DNA of 64,000 nucleotides from Paragorgia papillata (Eukaryota > Cnidaria > Anthozoa > Scleralcyonacea > Coralliidae). This document shows positions 12,150 through 27,071 of the stretch, in pieces. The stretch spans positions 1,911,501-1,975,500 of the forward strand of contig JAWNZC010000122.1 of the NCBI GenBank assembly GCA_035771165.1. The letters run 5' to 3'. The translations under genes were made by a program, and so were the position numbers. The notes below the pieces were generated by a model. It did no database searches. It saw nothing but the letters and a program-made list of their open reading frames with translations, and was not told the origin of the DNA. Within the stretch, counting starts at the first letter, position 1. Each line of letters begins with the position of its first letter.

Positions 12150-12904
12150 AACATCGTCGTCGATCACATTACCAGTTGCGAAGGATGATTCCCTTTTTAA
12201 TTGTCTTAAATATGTGTTATTGTTTTACATTTATGCATCAAGTATATAGCGACAAATCGCACCAATGTTTGTTTTGTTCATTGCGACTATTTGTTATTTG
12301 AAATTTGTGTTTGTTATGAAGTTTGTTTGTACGACACTGACAATTGTTAAACAATGGGAAAAGATGTAAACGAGGCGTATCTACATGGTATTTTATCAAA
12401 TAAAACAATAAAAATCTTCAGAATCTGTTGATGACCCAATCAGAACAAAGAAAATATTCAATTTACTCCAAGACTTCTCCGCGCTCTCCCGCTAACAAAA
12501 AGCGGAGACTGTGGGCACGAGATTGGAGATCAACTATAAGATGGCGTCCGATGTTACGCGATTACAAAACTATCTATAGTAAGAGACAGGTGGCAAACTA
12601 GTGGTTCTATTCATGCATCACAAAGACTTTATTTTCTCGTTAAATTTTCGACCAAGATCAAACGTACTTCTATGTCGGAGTCTTTGCCTAAAGCTTAAAG
12701 TTTAGTTTTACAGTACATCTCTATTATGAAGCCAAAGGAAAACCTTCCTTACCCGTACACCAAGTATTTCCGTTATCCGATAAAGGCCCATCTAGCCGCG
12801 AGCAGATGTTGTGGCTAGCATTACCTCATGGTAAAGAAATTCTTGTACAGCTCAACACCAGTCACGCTCTTTCGATTTGAATGTCTCTATAAAGGTAACA
12901 AGAT
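12150..12904. other. Gap upstream of gene A
   Basis: No repeat or coding pattern was recognised. It must contain the 5' UTR and promoter if gene A is real, but I could not place a TATA box or start site. Confidence 0.4.
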
Positions 12905-14403
12905 ATGGAATGTCTCATTTTTCTCGTCGGATGCTTAATACTTTGTCAAATTACACGTAAGTTTGAATATCCGTACAATATTGACATGTTCGTTACGAGG
13001 ACTTGTATCAAATGGAGGAATTGTAGGGGCTCGCAATTAAGCGGGATATTCTATTACTGATAACCAATGATGGTTATGCCACGACTCAAATGACAAGTTG
13101 CTTTATACGAATGTTTATTAAACTCTCAAGACTCAACAGATTGGTGAACGCAGATTATAGACCACTTCTATAAATATGGCAGACATTTTAAATAGCTACT
13201 CTTTTTCGTGCACATAAATGAGCCTTTCTGGCCTCGTTAGGATAACATAACATACCTTTATTTACACTCATAATTACAATCGCAGTTTTACAATTACAGT
13301 TTACAATTACAGTTTTACAGATTTAGATATATAAATAATAATATCTGACATGGCTGCCTAAAATAACCATAAAGGCTATAGAAAGGCAGCCAGCACTTTA
13401 CAGTTTTGAGTACATCAATTGTTTTTATGGTCACGGTAAGGGTTTTTTTTTCCAAAATGAAACATTACATAACAAAGCAAAACAAAACAAAACAAAACAA
13501 AACAAAACAAAACAAAACAAAACAAAACAAAACAAAACACAAAACAAGCCTAAATGAACGGGACTTGAATGTAATTTTTTGTAGATCAATCAAACTTCAA
13601 GCTATTTCCGATATAGACCTTTTAATAAGTGCAGAGTACGTCATTTTCAGCGTTTTAAATTCTGTTGAAAATATACAAAAGCTAAGACAATAAACAAAAT
13701 TGAAAAGAATTCAAAAGAAAAATTGAAAATAAATTGACGTCATAGGGTGAAAATTACGTATTCTATGCTTATTAAAGGGTCTATAAATACAGAAACAACC
13801 TGAAGTCCAAGGATACAAACATTCTTTTGAATTGCAGACACACAAACGAGGCAAGAAAAACTTATTAAGATGCGCATAAAAGTATACTTAAATCAGTCAA
13901 CATTATGATAATCATATCCACTAGTTCGGTCAAATTAAAGCGAATTGTGAGTGGGGCTCTCCAGTTCTTAAAGAGCAACGTTGGCTCCCTGTAGCTAGGC
14001 AACTTGATTATCGCTGATTATTATGTAGTCCAATGCAACGTCTCTCTTTCTGTATTTAGACGCCGAGGATAGCGATGGCAAAGGATCTAACCTAGACATT
14101 GTAATGGAGCTTCAGCAAGCCGAAATTTCTGGCATGGGATCAGGAGATGCTCTGGAAAAAGTTCCCGAATTTAAAAACATTCAAAGTGAAATTCGTTGGA
14201 AGCTAAACAAAGTTCGAAAACAGCTAAATTCGGCAAAAACTTACTCCAGTCTTGCAAGAAGAATGACAGAATCACAACAAAAGAATGTTGGCAAAAACCA
14301 AAAGGAAATTGAAAAAATTATTAAGAAAGCCGAAAAATCACTGGTTCACACAGGGGAACAGATGGGACTTGACTACATGCATTTTAAAAGAGAAGCAGAA
14401 TAA
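12905..14403 (+). CDS. Gene A: small secreted helical protein, two exons
   Basis: Exon 1 (12905-12956) encodes MECLIFLVGCLILCQIT, a good signal peptide, and ends C|GTAAGT in phase 1. Exon 2 (14060-14403) follows a TTTAG acceptor that leaves two bases, completes a His codon, and runs 113 residues to TAA. The joined product is about 131 residues: a Ser/Asp/Gly start after the leader, then a Lys/Glu/Gln-rich region without proline after the first third, predicted mostly alpha-helical and possibly coiled-coil. There is no cysteine in the mature part and no known domain. An extra exon in the 1.1-kb intron cannot be excluded. Phase match plus leader support the join; a transcript would prove it. 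The layout matches genes B and C. Confidence 0.6.
13463..13542. repeat. (AAAAC)n microsatellite
   Basis: About 15 units within the gene A intron. Confidence 0.92.
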
Positions 14404-16322
14404 ACGTTTTATTATTTTAGACATTTAATCAATTCTATTTTGTTATTAATGTTAGACATTTAAAATCAATTCTATTTTGTTGTCTTAGATATTTAAATGA
14501 AAATATATATTTACCTACATATATATACACCCGCTTTATGCACGTTTGACAAAACACATCACATACTAAATGTGGTATAGGCTATTGGTAGAATGGACAT
14601 GTATGATTCAGTATATTAATTGTCACACATTTTATATTCTAGACAAGTTTACTGTGATAAATACTTGATTTATTGAACCGAAAAGAGTAAAACATGTAGT
14701 TCAGTTTTTGCTCATCCCTGTTCGAGGAAACATTACCATATCCGTGGTTTATATCTAATAAGAAATCATCCGATTTACATAACCTTTCAGAGCTTTGATT
14801 TTATCACCGAGTGTTTTAGATCTGATAAAACACGTACTGCGAATGTTTTAAATATTGCTAAAATACTGCTGCTGATCATGTTTTAAATATTACTCCACAC
14901 TAAAAATCAATTTGGACAAAAAATAATTAGACAGTGTAGTTATAATTCACCCATGTCGGATGTTTTCCTCTAAAATGAATAAAATAGCCTGGACAATAGT
15001 AAGACCATTTTATATAGAAAAAATCAGACAGTATACAGTTTAGTATTTAACTCATTCTTATCGGAGGGTTTTCCCCAAAAATGATTAAAATTGTCTGGCG
15101 TTAGCCGGAATAATATACTAAAGACAAAGTTTGACAAGAAAGAGATTGTTTGGTTGCATTTGTTAGTTTTGTGTTTGTAATGATTATTATTTATATTTTA
15201 TTTTGATATTTGTCTACAGTATAAAAATGAATGTATTACTGCAATAGAATATTTTAAGTAAGAACGTGGGTACTCTATTTTAGTCACTTGGTCTGATGAT
15301 GACTTTGCAATCTTTTTGTCTTATTTTTTATTCATATCTTGGATTTTTCGAGATGTTCATTTTTGGATTATGTTTTCTGTTATTTTCTTTAAATTGTTAG
15401 CTGGCTCTGGCTTTAAGTAAACATTATATTTTTAATTTCAGATTCCCCCCAATCTTGTTTTAACCTTAGTTCAATATAATTATATTAACCTGGCAATAGA
15501 TGTGAATAATTACCCAAGTTCAGACATGACCTAATATAGTCTTGGGCGTATGTTTTAAAGAAATATTAACACTCTGTAAAAAAGATGGAACAGTTTTATT
15601 TTGGACCAACTTAGAAAGTAATTTATCCAAGCCATGTATTTTATATGTGTTCATACAAGCAAAATGAAGTGTTTGTATTATTATCTAACATGCGAGTAGC
15701 AGGTGGGTTTTATTGATGTTTTTATGGTGGCGATTCTTGTTTTAGAAAAACATGGAACGCTTTGTCATTATTGAAATGCACCCACACCACTTTGTTACAA
15801 CGTTAACGTTATACTTAAAATAAGATTCGTGATCAATACGACAGTGTACATGCAATATAAACAATCTTCTTGTCTACAGTCTATATATTTCAATTCACGA
15901 ATAGATTTTGGACATTGCGATGCCCTGACGACTTAGTGGGAAGGTACAACTATAGCTCTCGGCCTCAGCCAACTTGATATTTTGCCTGCGAATTCGTTTG
16001 TTCGCTTGTTAGTTAGTTCCTTTGTGCTAAATCAATCGCAAGGGTTGTTTATGAACGTGATTTTTTTTGACGCCGAACAGGGCACCGGCCTTTAACACTG
16101 TGTCTGGTTTTAGCTAATAGTTTGTCGATCCGTCGTTGCACATATAGAGTTTTATCAAGTTGACATTATATTAAGATCATGGTGAGTTAAGTATTCAAAT
16201 CTGGTGACAAAGAATAATCAAGAGATCTATATAGAGCCGAACTGACAAGGTAATCAAGATCTGCCGGTTGGCATTCCTAAAAAAGATTATATTATAACAA
16301 GTAATATTTGGCGTTTCACTCT
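14404..16322. other. AT-rich spacer between genes A and B
   Basis: TTTTAGACATTTAAATCAATTCT-like words repeat imperfectly at 14415-14500, just after the gene A stop. Otherwise no gene, RNA or clear repeat was seen. Confidence 0.4.
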
Positions 16323-16376
16323 GTTAAACCATAGACAATCCAGACAGAATGTCTTCGGGATTGTCTATGGTTAAAC
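16323..16376. repeat. Perfect 19-bp hairpin
   Basis: GTTAAACCATAGACAATCC at 16323-16341 and its exact complement at 16358-16376, with a 16-base loop. About 360 bp upstream of gene B. Probably a collapsed fold-back element; too short for a typical microRNA precursor. Confidence 0.8.
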
Positions 16377-16507
16377 TACAGTATGTACATGTTCTAAAAT
16401 TTTTTGGTGAATGAAAAGGCCTTCTAGTTGAAATCTAACTCAATACCCTGCAGTGCTAGAGCAGTGCTGTCTATATAATAATAAACTTTAATTTTTTTTA
16501 ATTTTTA

Positions 16508-16690
16508 GTTTTCGCTCTGCATTTTGCTTTCTACCTTTTACTCTTTGCTCCCTTCTCTCTGTTCTCTCCTCGTCACTCTCTTTTCTCTGCTTTCTTCTTA
16601 TTTTACCTTTCCCCTGCTCTTTTCTCTCTGCTTTTTACTTTCTGCTCTTTGCTCTCTGGTTTTTGCCTTTAATTTTTTATTTGTTAGTCT
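16508..16690 (+). promoter_or_regulatory. Pyrimidine-rich tract just upstream of gene B
   Basis: About 180 bp of nearly pure C/T with irregular CTCTCTGCTCTTT words ends about 45 bp before the gene B start codon. It may be 5' UTR or promoter sequence, or simply simple-sequence DNA. No TATA box was placed. Confidence 0.3.
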
Positions 16691-16734
16691 TTATTTTGAT
16701 CTGATTTTATTTCTATTTTTAAGCATTAAATATT

Positions 16735-19861
<3,127 letters not shown>

Positions 19862-19898
19862 AATCTTCAACACTTCAGACCAACCACGCCAAAATATT

Positions 19899-20274
19899 AG
19901 GGACTTTACGATGCAAGAAAGACGACAGCGGTTAAAAAGCAACATAAACTTTATAATCGAAAAAAGTCACGGATAACTGACTATTATATTTGATATTTGA
20001 AGCTAGTTTAATGACTTCCAAAACGCCCCAGTATTGCTAAAATTATTGTAGTGTCAGTATTGAAGTCAATCTTAAGCAACAGTTCTCATCTTTTGGCCGT
20101 TGACGTCGTCCTGAAGACGTGAAAATGCTCTAAGTGGCGTTGTATAAAGAACGAGGACGGTGTTGAGATTACTCCAGGGACGAAAAATTATTCATTCTCT
20201 TTGTTTCGCAACTAAAATTCTTTTGTTTAAAAGACGTCGTCGTTGAAGTTGCCGTAGTACTTTGTAAGGTCCCT
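19899..20274 (-). mobile_element. AGGGACTTTAAGAT element (copy 2)
   Basis: The inverse orientation of the 11774 copy: AGGGACTTTACGATG at the left, AAGGTCCCT at the right, with CGTTGTATAAAGAACGAGGA inside. It begins 38 bp after the gene B stop codon, so it may lie in the 3' UTR. Confidence 0.82.
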
Positions 20275-20291
20275 ATTGGCTAAACGTTGCA

Positions 20292-20640
20292 TGTTACCTC
20301 TGTGAAGAGGTTCATTTTTATCTTTGTTTGTTTGTTTGTTTGTTTGTTTGTTTGTTTGTTTGTTTGTTTGTTTGTTTGTTTGTTTGTTTGTTTATTTATT
20401 TGTTTGTTTGTTTGTTTATTTGTATGTTTGTTTGTTTGTTTGTTTGTTTATTTGTCTGTCACCAGAATATCTCAAAAAGTATTAACCAAAGTTTCGTGTA
20501 CCATTATAGAGGGTTTGGCCATACTGTAGACCAAAAACCAAATTTTGGTTGAGTATTGAATGAGAATTTCATAAAAATCTGACTGCAAGCTTCTTCGTGT
20601 AAAAGAAATGAATGAAAAAATGCTTGATTGCGCTCATTAT
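20292..20640 (-). mobile_element. CCTCCGCCAG-type element, partial (copy 3)
   Basis: ACCTCTGTGAAGAGGTTCAT leads into (GTTT)n at about 20322-20452, then CAGAATATCTCAAAAAGTAT, and GCTTGATTGCGCTCATTAT, in the same order as the copy at 42.7-43.1 kb. The (CTGT)n array is almost absent here and the far end is missing. Confidence 0.7.
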
Positions 20641-20744
20641 TCGTGTATTATACAAACATTAAAAAATCACAAAATTGACTTGACAGTACCATTTCTATGT
20701 AAGTAAGTTTTGTGGAAACACCAACGTAAAATATTTATTTGCTA

Positions 20745-20792
20745 AGCTTTCGGCCTGTTGACTAAGGCCTTACTCAGAACAATAACAAGCTG
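20745..20792 (-). other. Degenerate hammerhead-like motif
   Basis: The minus strand reads CTGAGTA, then AGGCC with a complementary GGCC across a loop, then GAAAGC. The core differs from CUGANGA at an invariant position, so it should not cleave. Same general pattern as the motifs at 24.3 and 38.8 kb. Confidence 0.3.
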
Positions 20793-21247
20793 TTGGCTCA
20801 CATCATTTATAAACTAAGCAACTGATCAATTAAATCACGTACGAATACAATGGCGTATCACGTTAATTTTATTAATTACAAAACAAAATCAAGAATTCCA
20901 TTTTTTAAAGAACAAAGCGGTCATGCACCAAGAAACATGAAATTTATTCTTTTTTTGCATAATAGATGTACTTTTCTCACCAACAGTGTGTTTGTCTGTC
21001 ATGCGACTGTGTTTGTTATACCCCTTCCCCTCATGTGATGTTATGTGATGCTTCAACAACCCCCCACCCCCACCCCACCCCCGTGTCACATATTTTGTGA
21101 ATGGCCCCAAAGACTTAGAAATAGTTTGTTTGTCAATTACATGCAAAATGATGGGGTTTTAAATTTAGTAAATAAACATTAGTGTTTTTATATGTCATTC
21201 AGCAATTCTCTCATAGGAATATAATATAGTAATGGGCACTTGTAGTA

Positions 21248-21790
21248 CATGCTGCTAGCACTCTGCCTCTCACCACTGAAGTTAAGCCTAGTCAAATAGG
21301 GTTAGGTCACATAAAAAACAATTACTTGTTTAGCGTCCCTGCCCAACCTGAGAAAATCCCCCAACCTCCAAATATTTTATATTTTTCAATAAACCCTTCA
21401 AATTTAGTGTAAAATCTCTCAAAACAACGTTTTACCTGTAGTATCAAAATGGTGATTGTCGCTTTGCAATCACCAATGAACTTCTTGTCCTGAGGAATGC
21501 ATGACCTTGGAGCCATTCTCGTACTCAAACCCCTACATGTTCCATGCATGTCTCTGAAACACCCTGTAGTGGATGCAGAGCAGTGCCCCTGTATGGCAAA
21601 ATTAAAAAAACCCATAAAAATTTTTAAAAAAACTTCCTCCCTACCTGATAAAATTGAAATGGGTGGATGCTAAAAAAGTTTTTTTTTTGATGTGGCCTTA
21701 GTACTTGGATGGGTAACCACCTTGGCTCTATGTGAGTAGAGTTTATAATATTGGTTCTCTCGTGTGCCTCGAGAGGTTTTCTCTAAGTAA
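21248..21790 (+). mobile_element. 5S-rRNA-derived SINE split by a MITE
   Basis: The left part (21248-21304) has GAAGTTAAGCC and GGGTTA; the right part (21698-21790) has TTAGTACTTGGATGGGTAAC, the internal promoter box C region of 5S rRNA. Removing 21305-21697 and one TTA restores the continuous 5S order GGGTTAGTACTTGG. A minus-strand relative lies at 34790-35100. Confidence 0.78.
21305..21697. mobile_element. MITE nested in the 5S SINE, TTA target duplication
   Basis: Ends GGTCACAT followed by an A-run and the complement of GGCCACAT preceded by a T-run; TTA at 21302-21304 and 21698-21700. About 393 bp. Confidence 0.82.
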
Positions 21791-21984
21791 AACCAACTAT
21801 ATGGTAAAACCAACGTTGTATAGTGTCCCCAATTAATTCATGCGAGCTAAATACATTTTGTTATTATAATAAAATTTACATACATACATTACATATACAT
21901 AGTGAGTTTTTCACAGACTATCAAAATAACACGAGCATGAAAACTGGTTTTTTTTTTCATTCAAATTGCACAAAAAATCATACT

Positions 21985-22480
21985 ATTATTATATGGCACG
22001 GATTACTTCCGGTAAAATCACGCGCTGTGATTGGTTGCTGACGGGGCGAGATTTCTCCATAATGCCCACGGGCATTATGAAAATTGTTAATGCCCTACGA
22101 TTGGAAACAAACAAAAAATCCTAATAAGAAACTTTTATTGCCGAAAAACGGCGAAAATAGATGAAATAGACGACGATGAACATTATAAAAGTAAATTCTA
22201 GTATCCAGACGAGAAAGAAACAGAAATAAATAACGCTAGTTCGGTTTTTTGACGAAGTTAAAGGAAGCGAAGACCAAGAAATACAAGATTGATTTTGAAA
22301 TAAAAAGTGACATATAATAAACTACTTAATAACCTCGACCGTTCGGTCTTTACGGTAAAATATTAAACCTCGGTCTTGAGCGTATTAACCTCGCTATCGC
22401 TCGGTCAATACAGCAAGACCTCGGTTAAATATTTTACAGTAAAGACCTCACTCTCGGTTATTAAGTAGTTAATAATATAC
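21985..22480. mobile_element. CGGTTAATAAG-type repeat (copy 2)
   Basis: Begins ATTATATGGCACGGATTACT with GATTGGTTGCTGA, and ends in a palindrome around CTACTTAATAACCTCG and CGGTTATTAAGTAG. Confidence 0.62.
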
Positions 22481-22489
22481 GTAAAAAAC

Positions 22490-23018
22490 TCTCTAACTCA
22501 ACTGTACTTACGAACATTACAACAGTGAACAGTGTCAGTGCTTCAGCTCTGCCGTCCAGGCGTCCATTCCTCGTATAGTCGTATATTTGGTTCTTTAAAA
22601 AAGCATCGCTTCTTTCACTACTACTTGAAAAGGTTTACTAAAAGCACTAAGAATCTTCTAGTCTTCTTGCAGGCACTTTACTTGACAATATTAAAGAATA
22701 ATTAGCTTCAAATTTGAACGAATTCTACTCCAGTGATTGTACTCCATCGCTTCGAATCTTGGCCGCCATCTTTGTTTGTTTTGTGCAGAAAGAGCCTGGG
22801 TACGAGCTTGTAAAATACCATCCGTCAAAATCCGTATCTTTTTGACTCATTGTAACTGGGCACTCGCTGTAATATATACATTCATTGTGTATACATTCCA
22901 ATGGCGTTAACAATGACCAGGCTGCTTTGCGGGAAAACAAATGACCAGGCTGCATAAGGTGAGCAATATCTGATTGAAGATTTGTCTTTTTTGTTTTATT
23001 TGTCTTACCATTGGTAGA
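22490..23018. other. Spacer without recognised features
   Basis: No gene or clear repeat seen, apart from a short ATGACCAGGCTGC direct repeat near 22913 and 22943. Confidence 0.4.
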
Positions 23019-23021
23019 CTA

Positions 23022-23306
23022 GCTTGATTATCAACGGTATGGTGTTCGCTCACTCCACCTCCCCGTCTGATGGACTTCACGGGGTTTCATGTTCTGTGAC
23101 GTATTATCCTTTGTATTGCAGCAGCCAATCGCAATGCATTTGTTTCACTTTTCGGGCTTCCTTGCATACATAATTAGTTCTCAAAAACTAAAACCTTCAC
23201 TCTGATTGGTTAAAGGATAATACGTCACAGAACATGAAACCCCGTGAAGTCCATCAGACGGGGAGGTGGAGTGAGCGAACACCATACCGTCTGATAATCA
23301 GGCTAT
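23022..23306. mobile_element. Fold-back element with ~90-bp near-perfect arms
   Basis: Arms 23022-23115 and 23212-23306 are inverted copies over GTGTTCGCTCACTCCACCTC, GACTTCACGGGGTTTCATG and TTCTGTGACGTATTATCCTT. Flanks read CTAGCTTGATTATCA and TGATAATCAGGCTA. The low divergence between arms suggests a recent insertion or arm homogenisation. Confidence 0.88.
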
Positions 23307-23924
23307 TGGTAGACAGACTCATTATAGCTTGCATACTGATTAGCGTGTTACGCTTCATTTGTTTCTGGTCTGGTGTCTTTTGAACGATCGGAATTATCCT
23401 ATTTCTATTAGCCTGCAGTGCAGGCGTGAGCCTGCCATCTATATTTCTATCCGCGAGTCGGCCTCAAGGGCCTTTGATTTTCAATTGACACTGTATTTCC
23501 CTTTTTCTGCACCGTATTTCTCAGCCAATCAAAATTGAGAACTTTTAAAAGTATTGTAAAGTACTAGAGCTGTAAAAACCCTCTGTGCACTATATATAAA
23601 AATTAAACTACAGAAATTAAATTAGTAGCAACTACAAAATGAGTTCACAAACTAGTAGAAACATGGAATGCCAATTCGCAAATCTTAATTATCAGCTGTC
23701 ACTATTTTCTATCCTCCGATAAGAAATAGTAGCAATAAGCCAATCATAATCTTTATTTTACGCTAAATTAACCAATCACAAAACGCATTGCATATCAAAG
23801 TAAACTATGCAATTGCCGGTGCAATTGAACTCATAACAATAATGGCACCGGATTCCGCTGCAATGTACAAATAACATTTAAAAATAACAATTTAAACTCC
23901 CGCCGCCAAAAAAATGATATGAAG

Positions 23925-24105
23925 TGACTATACACCGTATTCATAAAGATTTATGCATCTATTAAAATTAGCCTTTTTCCAGCTTCCTCTTGTGTAAAAG
24001 TTCTTTTCAATTATAAACGCAAGAGCTAGGTTCGAAAGGATAAGTTAAATTTAAGGCACATTAAAAATATAAATTGAAGCCATCTTTATAAAACGGTGTA
24101 TAGCC
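23925..24105. mobile_element. Small fold-back element
   Basis: TGACTATACACCGTATTC and ATAAAGAT at the left mirror ATCTTTATAAAACGGTGTAT at the right. Non-coding. Confidence 0.7.
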
Positions 24106-24185
24106 ATAGGATGGAAATTTTATTATTTTAAATTTTATTTTATTTTTCAGTTTGGTTTATACTAAACAAACTAATTATAAGGTGA

Positions 24186-24410
24186 CATAAAAGTAGCGTG
24201 CTGCGTAGGCAGTGTAGAAACAACAATCGAAATATAGTAACTTAGGTTAGATATACTGCCGAAACAGAGAACGTAGGAATCTAACGTTTCGAGCGAAGGC
24301 CCTTCGTCAGAGAGAAACGTAACGAAGGGCCTTCGCTCGAAACGTTAGATTCCTACGTTCTCTGTTTCGGCAGTATATCTAACCTAAGTTACTATATTTC
24401 GATAATTAAG
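24186..24410. mobile_element. Head-to-head pair of the CTGACGAAGGGC hammerhead-like repeat
   Basis: A minus copy (GTAGCGTGCTGCGTAGGCAG to about 24320) meets a plus copy (to ATTTCGAT at about 24408), giving arms of about 90 bp. Each carries CGAAGGGCCTTCGCTCGAAA. The same unit is single at 38814-38905 and 53750-53889. Likely end pieces of a Penelope-like or retrozyme-type element; see findings. Confidence 0.65.
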
Positions 24411-24426
24411 GTGTGCTTATTCAAGA

Positions 24427-24902
24427 CAGAGTTGGAAAAAAGCTTCGGGTATGCGGGTACCACCCGGAGGAAGGTTTACTTTAGTGAAGAAGGTTTAAAG
24501 TGAAAACACGTGAAACAACACATTCGGTAATCTGAGAAAGTTACAATTGATCAAGTAAGGTGTCGAGAAGAAATGCGATTTGCAGCAAAACTTTGGCTAA
24601 CCAACAATTATGCAGCACTGGCAGCAGTTACATGTGTGAGACATGTACGCTGATGTCCGCTGTGATGTCTGTATCTTCGCAGCAGTCGAGGGTAGTTGGC
24701 AGGCTATCAGCGGTCAGTTATTAGTAGCTATTGTAGTATGCCAAAGCTTACCTAGGAAAACCTAGAAAACCAAGGTACTGTAAAAGTCACGCAGTATTTA
24801 TGAACGTTGCAAAACACAAAATTCTCGCTATATATTTTGAGGAAAGTTATCTAAACTTAAAAACCCATCCGGAGGAAGGTTGAATACTTTTTCCAACTCT
24901 GA
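24427..24902. mobile_element. Fold-back element, CAGAGTTGGAAAAAG ends
   Basis: The left end CAGAGTTGGAAAAAAG and the right end CTTTTTCCAACTCTG are inverted; inner words CCCGGAGGAAGGTT and ATCCGGAGGAAGGTT are direct, not inverted. About 476 bp. Confidence 0.65.
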
Positions 24903-25804
24903 TTCAAGAATTGACCGTTTATACGAGCTGTTCGCGACTTATTTAAGCCGCAGCTTATTTTTCCCAGTATATAAAAGGCCCTAATTGTATTTTCCAGCAA
25001 ACAAATTCAATAGTTCCAACTATATTAGCAAGTGTAAATGAAGTTCTACTTTATCGGCAATCATCGCAACTACCCGTTCATTTGTAACTGGCTCAGTAGT
25101 CAAGAAGCAGGTTGTTGATCAAGTTGTGTCGTAATTGTTGCCTTGGCATCATAGACTAACTTTAACCGGTTGAATAAGTCATTGCCACCTTCTTCTAACC
25201 AATCACCGTCAAGAACACGCTCACGTGCTCACAACATTGGGATATTAGCTAATGGTTAATCAATGCAACTTCCTTCCCGATTTTTTTGCGTCGAGAAAAT
25301 ATTGGATAAAATTTGATATTTATTCAACCCTTCCCAGGTCTGGTTTTCCATGGAAAATGTAGATACAGAGCCAATATGATAAAGGTACGTTGAGATTTGT
25401 GTGTGGAACGTTATTAAAGCGACTGGACTGTTCGGTTTATGTGTTTACTGGACCATAGCATGGCCAGTTTACGGCTAAACAGCTAAGATCACAAGTGCTT
25501 ATATTAACCGACTGAACTTTATTGTCGCAAGAGAAAATTATTACTCCAATATTAATTTCATCACAAAGGCTTAATTTGAAAAACCAAAATCGTACTGTTT
25601 GACGTTAATTTTCGGATATATATTTTTAGTATATACATTACAGGTTTTGCGGTGAAGTAATGTATCGAAATAAAGTTTGGATCCGTGTTCTAGTCAGAGA
25701 TGTATTTTCCTTAAAATGTATTTTATATTCACTCTAAAATGAATTAAATAAAACTTTTATACCAACAGCTACATAGGATATAACATGCGCTAAATGTACG
25801 TATG
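24903..25804. other. AT-rich spacer, nothing recognised
   Basis: No coding pattern, RNA or strong repeat was seen. Confidence 0.4.
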
Positions 25805-25945
25805 ATTGTATTATTAACCGAGAACAAGGTCTGTATGGGATAATATTTGACCAAAGTCTCAGCCCATACGCGCCGAGCCGCAGGCAATATTTTTCCGTAC
25901 AGGACGAGTAAATGAGGTAAATAAACCGTTTACTATATGGCTATT
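25805..25945. mobile_element. CGGTTAATAAG-type palindrome, short copy
   Basis: TATTATTAACCGAGAACAAG and GTCTGTATGGGATAATATTT are partly mirrored by AATATTTTTCCGTACAGGAC and ATAAACCG. Diverged. Confidence 0.5.
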
Positions 25946-26053
25946 TCACTTTTTTGATACTTATTGTATATATCAAAATTAGTGTGAAAACCTTAGAAAG
26001 TCACGCCAGCAAAATGAACATCCGGGACTGTGGTCCGGATACGCATATATTTA

Positions 26054-26324
26054 TAGTGCTTATATCACTTGTGGGGTTTTAACGTATTTAAATAGAGCAG
26101 AAAAAATCAGTTAATAAATTTATTTTGCCGTTTTTGATTTAGTCAAATAGTTCCTGACATATTGGCTTCTGAATATGCCAATTCTCAAAAATTTCCGTCG
26201 TTCATTTTAAAGGCTTATATCTCAGAAACTATTAAAGTAAATAAAAAACGGCAAAATAACTTATTAACTAACTTTTTTTGCTCTATTCAAATACGTTAAA
26301 ACCCCACAAGTGATATAAGCACTT
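26054..26324. mobile_element. Fold-back element, AGTGCTTATATCACTTG ends
   Basis: Left AGTGCTTATATCACTTGTGG and right CCACAAGTGATATAAGCACT are exact inverses, followed inwards by GGTTTTAACGTATTTAAATA and its near-complement. Confidence 0.85.
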
Positions 26325-26349
26325 TAAATTTTATTGCTCTACATTTAGA

Positions 26350-26664
26350 CCCCGTTTACACGATGCCGGTACAATTTGAAAACGGAACAAAATCATGCCG
26401 TACACGGTGCCGGTATAATATAATGACGGATTAGCATTGTGACTATTCTCTTCCAATGAGAATTGAGAAGACTTTGTGAATACCGCTGACCCGAATACTG
26501 TGGTCGTATATATCGTGATTACCGTTATCAAACTGTTACGGCACGGGCGTTTACACGATACCGTTAGCGTTCCGTTTTCATTTCATGCCGTCAAGGAACC
26601 CGTCTTCATTTTGTGCCGTTTTCATGTCATTTTTGTGCCTGTATCGTGTAAACGCAAGGCCTAA
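26350..26664. mobile_element. GTTTACACGATGCCGGTAC element (copy 1)
   Basis: Inverted ends (CGTTTACACGATGCCGGTAC and GTATCGTGTAAACG) with inner repeats of ATGCCGT and CGTTTTCAT. A second copy, partly rearranged, lies at 35742-35960. Confidence 0.75.
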
Positions 26665-26717
26665 ACGGCATGATTGTTCTGTATACCCCGATACAGAACG
26701 GCCACATTCTGTAAATA

Positions 26718-26720
<3 letters not shown>

Positions 26721-26750
<30 letters not shown>
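26721..26750. repeat. (AT)n microsatellite
   Basis: About 15 units. Confidence 0.9.
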
Positions 26751-26752
<2 letters not shown>

Positions 26753-26821
26753 ATCCAACACATAAAGTGCTCGATACCGAAATTACAGTAGAGCGAGTTA
26801 TAAAAGTTTAACTTCAAACGC

Positions 26822-27020
26822 AGAATAGAATCCGCCTGAAGATAGCACCTCGTGTGAAACTCAGAGTAATTTCTTTATTGATAATCACTTAAAACTGATT
26901 ATACATTGCTACTTCTAGAACTAACGGATTCCACTATTGCCTGAAGATCGCCTACGGGCATGAAACTTTAAGCAGCAATGTATAATCAGTTTCAAGTGAA
27001 TATCAATAATTAAAACACGA
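26822..27020. mobile_element. Inverted repeat with two CTGAAGA...GAAAC hammerhead-like motifs
   Basis: TGATTATACATTGCT near 26898 is mirrored by AGCAATGTATAATCA near 26972. CTGAAGA followed by GAAAC occurs at 26836-26860 and again at 26941-26966, the second with GCC/GGC stem bases between. These resemble the conserved box order of hammerhead ribozymes but lack a clear stem III. Confidence 0.45.
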
Positions 27021-27071
27021 TCAACTCGGTTTTCTTTGTTTTTTTTGAGGGATTTATATCCCATAAATCCC

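Noticed and set aside
16323..16376. microRNA precursor
   Set aside because: The stem is only 19 bp and perfect, without the longer imperfect stem of animal precursors.
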